DNA of 64,000 nucleotides from CAZIPN01 sp964541225 (GTDB taxonomy: Bacteria > Actinomycetota > Coriobacteriia > Anaerosomatales > JAAXUF01), in NCBI GenBank assembly GCA_964541225.1, contig CAZIPN010000005.1:1-64000 (forward strand), in the 5' to 3' direction. The notes below the pieces were generated by a model. That model was not told the origin of the DNA. It did no database searches and saw only the letters and a list, made by a program, of their open reading frames with translations. Position 1 is the first letter of the stretch; each line of letters starts with the position of its first letter. Shown piece after piece: positions 51,203 through 60,534 of the stretch. The translations under genes and the position numbers were made by a program.

Positions 51203-52717
51203 CTACGCCAGCGGCAAGCTGATCGCGAACACCGCACCCGGCGCGCCGTCTGGACGCGGCCCCGCAGTGATCGCGCCCCCATGCCGCTCGACGATCTCCT
51301 TCGTGACGGCCAGCCCAATGCCAAGACCGCCGCTCGTTGTCGCGCGCGCCCCATCGGCACGCCAGAAGCGAGCGAAGACGCGAGGGAGGTCCTCCTCGGC
51401 GATTCCGACACCCGTGTCGGCGACCTCGATGAGTGCGTTGTCCCCGTCACGACGCAGCGTCACATCGACATGCCCGCCCGCAGGCGTATAGCGAGCCGCA
51501 TTCGACAGCAGATTGCCGACCGCCTGTTGCAGACGATCGCGATCGCCGAGAACATGCAGACCGTCCGCCACACGACTCGAAAGCGTCAACTCGCACGTCT
51601 CGAAGAGCGCCTCGAGTGAGTCGGCAGCCGCGCGCACGGGGCCCGCGGCATCGATGCGGCGCACATCAAACGGCACCGATCCGCGCTCAAGGCGCGTCAG
51701 CTCGAGGATGCCGTCGGCAAGTCGCGCCAGCCGCCGGGTCTCATCACGCACGATCCCGAGCCGCTCCTCATCGGCGGGCAAGACGCCGTCCTGCATCGCC
51801 TCGACCGTAGCCTGGATCGCCTGCAGCGGTGTGCGGAGTTCGTGCGCAACGTCAGCCGTGAGGCGCCGCTCCATGTCGCGATCCGCCTCGATCGAGTCGG
51901 CCATCTCGTCAAACGTCTTGCCGAGAAACCCGATCTCGTCGTCGGTGGCGAGCCCTGTGCGAGCATTGTGATCGCCACTTTGCAGTGCCTGCGCGGTGGC
52001 CGTGATGCGCTCGATCGGCCGCACAAGCCGCGTTGCATACCAGAAGCCGGCAAAGACCGAGAAGATGAGCGCCGCAAACGCGGCGACTGCAAGCCCCCAG
52101 AGCGCGCCTTGGCGGAACTGCAGGTCTCTCGGAGTCAGCAACGCTTGCGTCCCCTGGGCCCACACGCGCACGGTCCCAACCCGCTTGCCGGACACCGTGA
52201 TGGGAACGGTGACCACTTGCCCCGTGGGCTTGAGCATGACCGGCGGTCGAGCCACATCCGGCGTGGTCGCGCCGTGATAGCTCTCGAACGCGTTTTGCAC
52301 GAGACGCCGCATGGCAGCCTCGTCGTAGACGATCTTGCCGTCAGTATCGATCACTTGAACGTCGACGCTGTTCGTCGGATCGAAGGCCGGGATACGAAGA
52401 AACGTGACCAGACTGAGTTGCGAATACGGATACTGCTCGGCGACATAAGAAGCGTACACCGTCGCCGACCTCGACAGTCCGTCGTGTACGTAGCGCTCGA
52501 ACTGATAGTTCCACGTGACCGACATGATCACCGCGGCAAGGACGACCGTCACGGCAGCGACCACCGAGAACGCGATTGAGAGTCGGCGCGCAAACGCGCG
52601 CGGATGTCGCCGCTCGCGTCGATTGGGCACTGGCGAATCCGCAGGATCCTCGGCGGATGCGGGTTCGTCTTGCAGCACGTCGATCACAGGGGCGTCAGAT
52701 GTGGTGCTCTCAGGCAT
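51203..52717 (-). CDS. Two-component sensor histidine kinase
   Basis: Membrane histidine kinase of about 504 residues. A polar N-terminus leads to TM1 (about 50-72), an outer sensor domain of about 140 residues, TM2 (about 205-227), a HAMP domain (ATRLVRPIERITATAQAL), HisKA with the phospho-His in DVAHELRTPLQ (about residue 292), and HATPase_c (NLLSNAARYTP, VADTGVGIAEED, GGLGIGLAVTKEIVERHGG). ATG at 52717 overlaps the response-regulator gene by eight bases, so the two form a pair. The signal is unknown. Confidence 0.95.
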   Translation of the reverse strand: MPESTTSDAPVIDVLQDEPASAEDPADSPVPNRRERRHPRAFARRLSIAFSVVAAVTVVLAAVIMSVTWNYQFERYVHDGLSRSATVYASYVAEQYPYSQLSLVTFLRIPAFDPTNSVDVQVIDTDGKIVYDEAAMRRLVQNAFESYHGATTPDVARPPVMLKPTGQVVTVPITVSGKRVGTVRVWAQGTQALLTPRDLQFRQGALWGLAVAAFAALIFSVFAGFWYATRLVRPIERITATAQALQSGDHNARTGLATDDEIGFLGKTFDEMADSIEADRDMERRLTADVAHELRTPLQAIQATVEAMQDGVLPADEERLGIVRDETRRLARLADGILELTRLERGSVPFDVRRIDAAGPVRAAADSLEALFETCELTLSSRVADGLHVLGDRDRLQQAVGNLLSNAARYTPAGGHVDVTLRRDGDNALIEVADTGVGIAEEDLPRVFARFWRADGARATTSGGLGIGLAVTKEIVERHGGAITAGPRPDGAPGAVFAISLPLA

Positions 52718-53423
52718 CCTGCTCCGTCTTGGGTGCCTCGAAGCGGTAGCCCACTCCATGGACCGTGTAGATGAACGTTGGCTCACGCGGATCATCGTCG
52801 AGTTTCGCTCGCAGGTTCTTCACGTGTGAGTCGATGGTGCGCTCGTAGCCTTCGAAATCGTAGCCGAGCACCTTCTCCACGAGTTCCATCCGCGAGTAGA
52901 CGCGACCTGGGTAGCGCGCAAGCGTGGTAAGCAACTTGAACTCGCTCGCAGTCAGGTCCAACTCGTTCCCGCGCAGAAACGCCTTGTGCCCTGCGACATC
53001 AACTTCGAGATCGCCAAAGTGCAGCCTGTCGCGCTGCGGCTCGCTTTCGACATGGGCTCGACGCAGAAGCGCGCGCACGCGGGCCACCAGCTCTCGCGGC
53101 GAGAAGGGCTTGACGAGGTAGTCGTCGGCGCCAAGCTCAAGTCCGCTAATACGATCAGCTTCCTCACCCTTGGCCGTGAGCATGATGATCGGCACGTCGG
53201 AGGCATTGCGAATGCGCCTGCACACCTCTTCGCCCGGAACTTTGGGCAGCATGAGATCGAGCACCACCACGTCGAACTTGTGCTTCGCAAACTCCTCAAG
53301 GGCAACCTGTCCGTCCTCGGCAGGTGTGACCCAGTATCCTTCGCGCTCAAGATAGGCGGCGACAGCACTTCTGATCGACTTCTCGTCTTCGACCAGCAAG
53401 ATTCGTCGTGTTTCGACGGCCAT
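52710..53423 (-). CDS. OmpR/PhoB-family response regulator
   Basis: DNA-binding response regulator of 237 residues. The receiver domain has the acidic pair in LLVEDEKS, the phospho-Asp at about 56 (VVVLDLMLP), Thr in MLTAKGEE and Lys in YLVKPFSPREL. The C-terminal winged helix is LTASEFKLLTTLARYPGRVYSR followed by TIDSHVKNLRAKL and TVHGVGYRF. ATG at 53423 has GAGGAGG upstream. Partner kinase is the overlapping downstream gene. No target is evident in the window. Confidence 0.96.
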   Translation of the reverse strand: MAVETRRILLVEDEKSIRSAVAAYLEREGYWVTPAEDGQVALEEFAKHKFDVVVLDLMLPKVPGEEVCRRIRNASDVPIIMLTAKGEEADRISGLELGADDYLVKPFSPRELVARVRALLRRAHVESEPQRDRLHFGDLEVDVAGHKAFLRGNELDLTASEFKLLTTLARYPGRVYSRMELVEKVLGYDFEGYERTIDSHVKNLRAKLDDDPREPTFIYTVHGVGYRFEAPKTEQDA

Positions 53424-53556
53424 TCGACCTCCTCAGTTCTTCTTCGTGTGTCCCCCAGGAGCGAACACTACGCCGCGCACCGCGCGCACAACCCTTTCTC
53501 CACTGAATCTCCAGTCCACCGCCGAGGCTCAGCGGCGCTCTCGTGAGGCACGACTC

Positions 53557-53949
53557 CTACTCCCCAGAAAGCTGTGACGTGCAGCTCGGACACCGAGTCG
53601 CCGCGATTGGAATCGACGTCAGACAGTACGGGCACGGGTGATCCGTCGCCTCCTCGGCCTTTCGAAACCGGTTGACGGCCTTGATCACCAAGAACAGCGC
53701 GAACGCGATGATCAGGAAGTTCACAACCGCCGAGAGAAACGCGCCGTACGTGATCGCGACACTCGGCGTTATGTGTACCGCCAGCCCGTCCAACGCGGAC
53801 TTCCCACCGCCGAGCAACCCAACGAACGGGTTGATCAGGTTGTCGACGAACGACTTGACGATCGCCCCGAACGCAGCACCTATCACGATGCCAACCGCAA
53901 GATCCACGACATCGCCCTTGAACGCAAACTCCCGGAATTCCTTAAGCAT
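53557..53949 (-). CDS. mscL: Large-conductance mechanosensitive channel with C-terminal zinc ribbon
   Basis: MscL, 130 residues, a pentameric emergency valve. The N-terminal MLKEFREFAFKGDVVDLAVGIVIGAAFGAIVKSFV is the amphipathic helix and TM1; TM2 is FLSAVVNFLIIAFALFLVI. The C-terminal bundle is replaced or extended by a zinc-ribbon-like CPYC and CPSC pair 13 residues apart. ATG at 53949 has GGGAGG five bases upstream. It is divergent from the next gene and independent of the two-component pair. Confidence 0.93.
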   Translation of the reverse strand: MLKEFREFAFKGDVVDLAVGIVIGAAFGAIVKSFVDNLINPFVGLLGGGKSALDGLAVHITPSVAITYGAFLSAVVNFLIIAFALFLVIKAVNRFRKAEEATDHPCPYCLTSIPIAATRCPSCTSQLSGE

Positions 53950-54153
53950 CGCAACCTCCCACAATGCACCACATGCGGCCCCGGCACTGCCCCAAGTCCT
54001 ACCACAGGCGGCGCGCCGAAGAAACACCCGCAAGAGAGTTGCGCACTTCTCACGGCGCTCGATGCGGTAGCCCGACCGCGCTGAAGATGTAGCGAGGCTG
54101 GCCAAGGGTATCTATGTTCGGAATCGTCGACGCCCGACTCGGAGCGACCCTAC

Positions 54154-56877
54154 GTGGTAGCGCTACACGACATCTTCGTGATCCTGTACGCGAGCGTCGC
54201 CGTTCTCGCCATAGCGGTAACACTCGTTGCTTGGCGCCACCGTGCCGCTCGCGGCGCGGTGTCTGTCGCCGCGCTCATGCTGGGAGTGATGATCTGGGCA
54301 GGAGCGTACGCGGTCATGTGGAGCACCACCACATTCGACCAGCAGGCACTGTGGGAGAAGGTCACCTCGCTCGGAAGCTGGATCGTGCCGGTGGCGTTTC
54401 TGACCCTGGCGTTCGATCTGGCCCGTATGGAGCGGTGGCGTACGCCGGCCCCGGTGACCGTCGTTGCGATTGCTTCGTTTGTTCTGAACAACCTCGAGTG
54501 GATCAACCCAGCTGGGCAATTCAACGTCGGATACGTCGCACAGGCGATAGGACCCTACACGTACTACCAGCCCATACGAGGTCCGCTGTACTGGACATTC
54601 ATTGTCTACGCCTATGTGCTCATCATCGCTGCCGCCATCATTCTCCTGCGCGTCTCATTGAGTTCCACGGGAGCCGAGCGCACTGAGGCGCTCGTGTTGC
54701 TGGTCGGCGGCCTGATCCCAACCGTCGCGGGCACAGTGAGCGTCACTGGAGCAGTCGCGTCCTACGTCGACCTCGCACCGATCTCGTTCTTAGCCACAGG
54801 CGCGTTGTGGCTGGTCGCCATAGTCCGCGGCACTCTGCTCGACATCGTGCCGCTTGCTCGGGATGTGTTAGTCGAGCAGATGTCAGACGGCGTCATGGTC
54901 GTCGATGGCGACAATCACGTCGTCGATGCGAATCCCGCTGCGCTCAGCATCTTAAACGCACCCCGTCGTCAGACCGTTGGAGAACCAGCCGACGAGGTCT
55001 TCCGGCCCCTTCCGGGGGCAGTGGCGCTCCTTCACGGTAGCGGTACTCGCCACTCCGTATTGCCGGTTGGCACCAACGACGAGACCCGCTACCTGGAACT
55101 TGGTATCACGCCACTCATGGCCGACATCGGACGTTTCCCCTCACAGCTTGTGACTCTCCACGATGTGACAGAAGAGCGACGTGCCAGCTCAAGCCTGAGA
55201 CTGGCTCGGCGGGTCTTTGACACCGCCAACGAGGGGATCTTGGTCATGCGTCCCAATGCGGGTCAGCAGGTGATCGACGTCAACGACGCATATTGCCGCC
55301 TTACGGGGCGCTCAAGAGAGGACACCATCGGCAAAGAGATCAGGTCTCTCCAATCTAAGAGACACCCCTCTGAGTTCTACGACGCAATGTCGCAGACGCT
55401 GTTCAGAACCGGTGAATGGAGAGGCGAGGTGTGGCAGACGAGGGTAGACGGCACAGCTTTCCCATCGTGGCTGTCGTTGTCTGTCGCCCGGGACGATCAG
55501 GGTCGTGCTGACAACATCGTTGGCATCTTCACGGACATCACGCAGATCCGAGACGCCGAGGAGAAGCTGGAGTTCAACGCGACCCACGACCCCCTCACAG
55601 GTCTTCCCAACCGAATGCTGTTTGACGATCGGCTCAACCAGGCCGTCGCCCATGCCAGGCACTCCAACCGCGGACTCGCAGTGCTCTTCGTCGATCTCGA
55701 CAACTTCAAAGACGTGAACGACTCTCTTGGCCACGCGAAAGGCGACGCCGTGCTTGTCGAGGTGTCCAAGCGCCTCGCACCTGAGCTCAAGGAGAGCGAC
55801 ACGGTTGGGCGTCTCGGCGGAGACGAATTCGCGGTGATGGTCACCGACGTGGCCGACTCATCACAGGTCGAGGCGACTGCCCGGGCGTTGCTCCACGCCA
55901 TCGCGTCGCCTGGCCAGCCTGGTTCCGAAGACCGGCGTGTCACGGCAAGCATCGGTGTCTCCATGTTTCCAGAGGATAGTGACGACCCTGCGAGTCTCGT
56001 TCAACATGCCGACCTCGCGATGTACAGTGCCAAGTCGCTTGGTCGCAACCGGATCCAGTTCTTCTCCCAGAATCTGCAGAACAGCCTGGACCGGCGCATG
56101 CTCGTCGAAAGAGAGCTGTGGAATGCCGACCAGGAGAATCGCTACTTCCTGCTCTATCAGCCCCAGGTCGATCTCGCGACTGGCACCATCACGGGAGCGG
56201 AAGCTCTCGTACGCCTGCGCACGAAGGATGGCACCGTCCTCTCACCGGCGGAGTTCATTCCGATCGCCGAGGACACCGAAGCCATCTTGAGGCTCGGAGA
56301 TTGGGTGTTGCGCAAAGCGTGTTCCGACCTTGCATTGCTGCATGAGGTCGCACCCGATCTCACCGTGTCCGTCAACTTGTCGGCACGCCAATTCAAAGGA
56401 ATCGATGTCGCGGCCATGCATGAGGTGTTGCGAGAGACGGGCGTTGATCCACACTCCCTTGCACTGGAGATCACCGAGAGTTCGCTGATGGTCGATCCCC
56501 GAGAGACTGCGGCCCGACTGGAAGACCTGCGGGACATGGCCGGAACCCGCATGTCGCTTGATGACTTCGGCACCGGCTACTCGTCGCTCACCTACGTGCG
56601 CATGTTCCACGCTGACACCATCAAGGTCGACCGAAGTCTCGTCCGACTTCTGCCCGACGACCCGGACGCTCAGGCCATCGTGCTCTCAACGATTGCTCTC
56701 GCCAAAGGCTTGCACGCCACCGTAATTGCCGAGGGACCCGAGACCGAAGATCAGGTGCGCTTCTTGAGGGCGCACGGCTGCGACTGTGCGCAGGGCTATT
56801 ACTTCAGCCATCCAGTACCTGCCGAGGATCTCGCGGTCCTCCTCCGGAGCGGTCCGTTCGCACTCCCAGAGATCTGA
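54154..56877 (+). CDS. 7TM-PAS-PAS-GGDEF-EAL c-di-GMP protein
   Basis: Membrane signalling protein of 907 residues. About seven membrane helices (residues 5-230) form a histidine-kinase-like 7TM sensor. A PAS-like region (about 240-340), a second PAS (FDTANEGILVMRPN, about 350-460), a GGDEF domain (DPLTGLPNRMLF, RLGGDEF) and an EAL domain (GAEALVRLR, LEITESSLM, LDDFGTGYSS) follow. The usual AEGVET near the end reads AEGPET; the catalytic Glu is kept. The GTG at 54154 starts at the first helix; no clear ribosome site. It is divergent from mscL. Confidence 0.92.
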   Translation: MVALHDIFVILYASVAVLAIAVTLVAWRHRAARGAVSVAALMLGVMIWAGAYAVMWSTTTFDQQALWEKVTSLGSWIVPVAFLTLAFDLARMERWRTPAPVTVVAIASFVLNNLEWINPAGQFNVGYVAQAIGPYTYYQPIRGPLYWTFIVYAYVLIIAAAIILLRVSLSSTGAERTEALVLLVGGLIPTVAGTVSVTGAVASYVDLAPISFLATGALWLVAIVRGTLLDIVPLARDVLVEQMSDGVMVVDGDNHVVDANPAALSILNAPRRQTVGEPADEVFRPLPGAVALLHGSGTRHSVLPVGTNDETRYLELGITPLMADIGRFPSQLVTLHDVTEERRASSSLRLARRVFDTANEGILVMRPNAGQQVIDVNDAYCRLTGRSREDTIGKEIRSLQSKRHPSEFYDAMSQTLFRTGEWRGEVWQTRVDGTAFPSWLSLSVARDDQGRADNIVGIFTDITQIRDAEEKLEFNATHDPLTGLPNRMLFDDRLNQAVAHARHSNRGLAVLFVDLDNFKDVNDSLGHAKGDAVLVEVSKRLAPELKESDTVGRLGGDEFAVMVTDVADSSQVEATARALLHAIASPGQPGSEDRRVTASIGVSMFPEDSDDPASLVQHADLAMYSAKSLGRNRIQFFSQNLQNSLDRRMLVERELWNADQENRYFLLYQPQVDLATGTITGAEALVRLRTKDGTVLSPAEFIPIAEDTEAILRLGDWVLRKACSDLALLHEVAPDLTVSVNLSARQFKGIDVAAMHEVLRETGVDPHSLALEITESSLMVDPRETAARLEDLRDMAGTRMSLDDFGTGYSSLTYVRMFHADTIKVDRSLVRLLPDDPDAQAIVLSTIALAKGLHATVIAEGPETEDQVRFLRAHGCDCAQGYYFSHPVPAEDLAVLLRSGPFALPEI

Positions 56878-56918
56878 AGTCCGCTAAGTCCGGGCACCGT
56901 TTCCCGGCCGACCCGGAG

Positions 56919-57377
56919 TCAACGCCTCTCTAGAAGCGCGAGATCGACCAGTGCCGCAACCACCGCGATGATCGCGGCCAAGACGTTGAGCCGGTGCGTC
57001 AGAGCGCCGCTCGCGAACATCCCGAGCACGATCGCCGCAATGGCCACGATCCCGACAGCCCATTCACGATGCCCGCCGCTCGCTCGGCGAGCCGCCTCGG
57101 CAGTCGCCACTCCCCAGATGATGCCAGAGAAGATGCCGAGCAGCGGGACGAAAGCAAGCACCACTCCGCCGCCAACGCCAACCGCGCCGCCAACGATGCT
57201 CGCGAGCAGGACCTGCCCGGGCTTGACCACCACGTACTGGCTGCGCGCCGGTTTCGCGCACACCGGACACTTGTAGCCGACCGGGGTCTCGACCATGTCC
57301 TTGGGGCAGATGTAGCGGCCACATTCGGTGCACCGCACCTCAGTCTCAACACCCGGATGAAATGAGCACTCTGGCAT
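56919..57377 (-). CDS. Zinc-binding membrane protein with B-box-like N-terminus
   Basis: Protein of 152 residues. The N-terminal 45 residues have six cysteines and a His in the pattern CSFHPGVETEVRCTECGRYICPKDM, then YKCPVCAK, a B-box/rhomboid-associated-type zinc finger. Four membrane helices follow in two blocks (about 55-95 and 105-148). Homologues are common in actinobacteria and of unknown role. It ends 41 bases from the convergent EAL-protein stop. Confidence 0.82.
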   Translation of the reverse strand: MPECSFHPGVETEVRCTECGRYICPKDMVETPVGYKCPVCAKPARSQYVVVKPGQVLLASIVGGAVGVGGGVVLAFVPLLGIFSGIIWGVATAEAARRASGGHREWAVGIVAIAAIVLGMFASGALTHRLNVLAAIIAVVAALVDLALLERR

Positions 57378-57513
57378 CCGTGCGATTCCTTTGCATCGAG
57401 GTCATCAACGAAGCGACACGTTGGCGAACAGCGTAGCGTATGCACGCTCAGCACGAAGCGTGTGCGAAGCCAGCTTCGCCACGGTATCCATACGCGGAAT
57501 CGAGGGCCATACC

Positions 57514-58254
57514 CTACGAAGACACGGAACGCACTGAGTCTGGAACGATGCGCCCGACACTGCCGACAGCGCGTCCCACGAGGATCACGTCGGCGCGACG
57601 GTGAGCAAAAATCCCGTTGCCAATCACGCCAGGTATCGCATCCAGTGCGTCTTCCACCGCCTCCGGATCGCCGAGGTCGAGGCCCACGACGTCGAACAGC
57701 GGGTTTCCACTGTCGGTGAACGCGCCGGCTCGGCGAATAGCTTCTCCGCCGAGCACATGCAACGCCTGCTGCACTGACTCCATCCTCGCCTCAGCGACTT
57801 CGAGGGAGACCGAGGAATCGCACAAGGTGCTTCTCACCTTCGTCGCGTCGACAATGCACGTCCAGTACCCGCATGCTGTGGCCACGAGCTTCTCTCTCGT
57901 CAGGGCACCGCCCAGCCCCTTCAGCGCACGGCCCGACATGTCGACCTCATCGGCACCGTCCACGTAGAGAACCGGGTTCACGTCGTCAAGATCGATTATG
58001 TTGACGCCGATTTCGCGCAAGTGACGAGTGGTCTCTCGCGAGGTGGACACAGCGCCCGACAGCTGCGTATGTGACTCGGCAAGCATGTCGATGAACGTGG
58101 AAACGGTCGTGCCAGAGCCAACGCCGATGACGCTGCCAGGTTCGACGAAGTCGAGCGCAGCGCGCGCGGCAATGCGCTTCATCTCTCGCAGTCCCAAGGG
58201 ACCGTCGTACTCTTCTTGCGCGCCCATGACACCATCGATTCTCGCTAGACACAT
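57514..58254 (-). CDS. rpiA: Ribose-5-phosphate isomerase A
   Basis: RpiA, about 246 residues, interconverts ribulose 5-phosphate and ribose 5-phosphate and so supplies PRPP for purine synthesis. The phosphate loop VIGVGSGTTVSTFI, the active DGADEVD, and LKGLGGALTREKLVA carry the conserved residues, and IPGVIGNGIFA fits the C-terminal block. The sequence is more divergent than typical RpiA. The ATG at 58254 lacks a good ribosome site; ATG at 58227 is possible. It stands alone on the minus strand. Confidence 0.88.
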   Translation of the reverse strand: MCLARIDGVMGAQEEYDGPLGLREMKRIAARAALDFVEPGSVIGVGSGTTVSTFIDMLAESHTQLSGAVSTSRETTRHLREIGVNIIDLDDVNPVLYVDGADEVDMSGRALKGLGGALTREKLVATACGYWTCIVDATKVRSTLCDSSVSLEVAEARMESVQQALHVLGGEAIRRAGAFTDSGNPLFDVVGLDLGDPEAVEDALDAIPGVIGNGIFAHRRADVILVGRAVGSVGRIVPDSVRSVSS

Positions 58255-58327
58255 GTCGCGTCAAACCTGCGGGCTGGGCTGTGCCGATACGCACGCGCTA
58301 TGTGCCGCCCGCACCTCATACCCTGTT

Positions 58328-58366
58328 CTTCCGCATTGTCCTCGGAAGAGTCATCGTTTCGATGAC
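58328..58366. other. Two tandem inverted repeats upstream of rpiA
   Basis: CTTCCG...CGGAAG (58328-58348) followed by GTCATCG-TTT-CGATGAC (58350-58366). They lie about 75-110 bases before the rpiA start, in the 255-base gap to the flavodoxin gene. They could be operators or the hairpins of a transcript end. Nothing else was recognised in the gap. Confidence 0.4.
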
Positions 58367-58509
58367 GAGTTCGCCCTTAGCATCAGCAATCGGCAAGCCG
58401 AAGCATGAACTTCAGTCCGCGCACAGACTTGGCAAAATGTGACACGTGCTCTCGCACGACGCGAAGCCGCGCTCAACTGGGTGATGGTGAACGTAGGGGG
58501 CACGCTATG

Positions 58510-59055
58510 TCACCACGCGACCCCAGAACCAACGGGCACACAGTTCAGCAGCAGCCGCGCGAGATCGCGCGCCCACGAATCGATGGCGTTCCAGTCGCGC
58601 CAATCGCCCGCCGCGTACCGCGATCCCTGCTCCGAGTGCTCGACGAGTGCTCGCCATGGCATGGCAATCGTCTTGGGATCGATCTTGCCGGCGAACATCG
58701 CGATCGACATTGGTTGTACGGCGCTCACAACGCCGGAGAGATAGCGCGCGGCTTCGCAGACCGCAGACGGCGTTTGGTATCTCGGCACGGTTCCGACGCT
58801 GAAGACGGCATTTGGAAGCGCGGCAACGTCTGGCCCGAACTGACGAAGGAAGTGCTTCATCGGCTTGACGGGTTGTCCGAGACGAATGGCGGTTCCAAGC
58901 ACGACCGCCGAGTATCCCTCAAGGCTCAGAACGTCGGTCACATCACACACCCGAACGTCGGCCCCCGCCTCTTGGAGAACCTGACCCATTTCTTCGGCTA
59001 TCTCAGCCGTCGACCCACATAGACTGGCATACGCCACCAGGACGCGTTCGCCCAT
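58510..59055 (-). CDS. Flavodoxin-domain protein (HemG-like)
   Basis: Cytosolic FMN-binding protein of 181 residues. The phosphate loop is YASLCGSTAEIAEEMG (TxxGxT-like, about residues 9-24). SAVVLGTAIRLGQPVKPMKHFLRQF matches the second FMN loop of the flavodoxin_5/HemG type, as does AVFSVGTVPRY. It may act in redox control or protoporphyrinogen oxidation; no heme genes are near. ATG at 59055 has GGGGGTGGGG upstream. A pair of direct repeats lies just upstream. Confidence 0.85.
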   Translation of the reverse strand: MGERVLVAYASLCGSTAEIAEEMGQVLQEAGADVRVCDVTDVLSLEGYSAVVLGTAIRLGQPVKPMKHFLRQFGPDVAALPNAVFSVGTVPRYQTPSAVCEAARYLSGVVSAVQPMSIAMFAGKIDPKTIAMPWRALVEHSEQGSRYAAGDWRDWNAIDSWARDLARLLLNCVPVGSGVAW

Positions 59056-59108
59056 GTGCCCCACCCCCCTTGTAACGACATTACCCCGGCCCCAACCGGA
59101 GTAACGCA

Positions 59109-59149
59109 GGGTGCCCCACAGCACGTATGTTTGGGTGCCCCACAGCACG
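59109..59149. repeat. Two 17-bp direct repeats, each with GTGC-N6-GCAC
   Basis: GGGTGCCCCACAGCACG occurs at 59109-59125 and 59133-59149, 24 bases apart. Each copy holds the inverted pair GTGC-N6-GCAC. They lie 54 bases upstream of the flavodoxin start and about 160 bases before panD, a position fitting regulator sites. Confidence 0.6.
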
Positions 59150-59306
59150 AATAGTTGATGCTCTCATCGGCAGGCCCGCCGAGAACATGAGTCACAATCG
59201 CGAAATGCACTTGTGCGATTGCGTGGCACGTGCTTCAATCCCCACACGCTCACAGGGCTGGGATTCGACGTGCACCCGGCACGCGGATACCCGGATGGGA
59301 GATCGC

Positions 59307-59705
59307 ATGCGCCGTACAATGTTGGGTGGCAAGATCCATCGCGCCACCGTCACTGGAGCCGACGTCGAGTACGAAGGAAGCGTCACGATCGATCGCGGCC
59401 TCCTCGACGCCGCCGACATCCGCGAACACGAAGTTGTGCATATCTGGGACGTCGACAATGGCGCCCGACTGCAGACCTACACGATCGCCGCAGAGCGCGG
59501 GTCTGGCACCGTATGCGTGAACGGCGCCGCCGCGCATCTCGTTCGGCCGGGCGACCATGTGATCATCGCCAACTTCGTGGAACTTGAGGATGCCGAGTGC
59601 GCCCACTGGGTGCCGAGCGTAGTCTTCGTGGACGCCCAGAACCGCATTGTCGCCCGCCGAGAAGAACTCGCAGGCCAATCGGAGACGGTAGCACCCATTC
59701 GCTAG
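59307..59705 (+). CDS. panD: Aspartate 1-decarboxylase
   Basis: PanD, 132 residues, makes beta-alanine for pantothenate and coenzyme A. The proenzyme cleaves itself at Gly24-Ser25 (EYEGSVTID) to form the pyruvoyl group. The N-terminal MRRTMLGGKIHRATVTGAD and the NGAAAHLVRPGDHVIIANFV block are typical. ATG at 59307 has GGGAG five bases upstream. Its stop overlaps the stop of the convergent DinB-like gene. Other pan genes are not in the window. Confidence 0.96.
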   Translation: MRRTMLGGKIHRATVTGADVEYEGSVTIDRGLLDAADIREHEVVHIWDVDNGARLQTYTIAAERGSGTVCVNGAAAHLVRPGDHVIIANFVELEDAECAHWVPSVVFVDAQNRIVARREELAGQSETVAPIR

Positions 59706-60253
59706 TCCGCTGCAGCCTGCCACTCGCTGGTCGGCCGCAACTCGCCGGGTGGCTGGCTGTTTGTCGCGGCTGCCTCAAGTTGCGCGAAATGCATCGGGTA
59801 GTGCTCGAACGTGTCCACGCCGACGGCCTCCCAGAGCGTGCGACCCTCAAGCCATCCCTCGTCCAAAGCCTCCGAAACCTTGCTGAGCGCTCCGAACTCC
59901 GAGTCCGCTAGGCCGGCGAGCTCCTCCATCATCGCTAGGAACACCCACGCTGAGTTCGCCAGGACGACCTCCGCGTCCTGATCGGCGGCTTCGGCCCAGA
60001 TGCGGTCGTTGAATACCCGCCAGCCGAGACGATCGCGATCGAAATCCGTGCTCTCGCCCAGCCGAGCCGCGCGGAGCCGATCGAGGATGAGCTGCTCGTA
60101 GGAACTCACGTGCGCGACGATGTCCTTCGGCGAATGTATGCCCCCGGGCACTGGGCGATCGAGGGCCTCCGGCGGGATCGCGTCAACCAGCGCGTCAAAC
60201 TCGGCACGCCGCTTCTTCAGCTGCTCGAGGACCTCATCGCGCGTCACAGACAC
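59702..60253 (-). CDS. DinB/ClbS-like four-helix protein
   Basis: Protein of 183 residues of the DinB superfamily, close in pattern to ClbS/DfsB proteins. The blocks RAEFDALVDAIPPEALDRPVPGG, SPKDIVAHVSSYEQLILDRL and HYPMHFAQLEAA give the His positions typical of the metal site. ClbS hydrolyses a cyclopropane in colibactin; whether this one does anything similar is unknown. Start at ATG 60253. It runs tail to tail with panD (overlapping stop codons). Confidence 0.8.
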   Translation of the reverse strand: MSVTRDEVLEQLKKRRAEFDALVDAIPPEALDRPVPGGIHSPKDIVAHVSSYEQLILDRLRAARLGESTDFDRDRLGWRVFNDRIWAEAADQDAEVVLANSAWVFLAMMEELAGLADSEFGALSKVSEALDEGWLEGRTLWEAVGVDTFEHYPMHFAQLEAAATNSQPPGELRPTSEWQAAAD

Positions 60254-60534
60254 CCCTCTCGTGATCGAGCCCGCCGACTGGCCCGATGCCCCTCGCCGAT
60301 GTCATTCCAGTGCGTACCCACCCGAGCCGACCCGACCTCTCCACCGCCAAGCGCCCACGCTACCATCCTGCCGAGAAACCCGCCTCCTGATCAGTGGGTT
60401 TGTCGGCATGCGGAGGGCCTTTCGGCACGGTTCATGCGATAATCGCCCGAATGAGCCGACGCGTCGATTGTGAACGACGTTGGCCCTTTGCGCAGACCCG
60501 CCCGGCCGAACCGCAACCAACGAGACGAGCTGTC

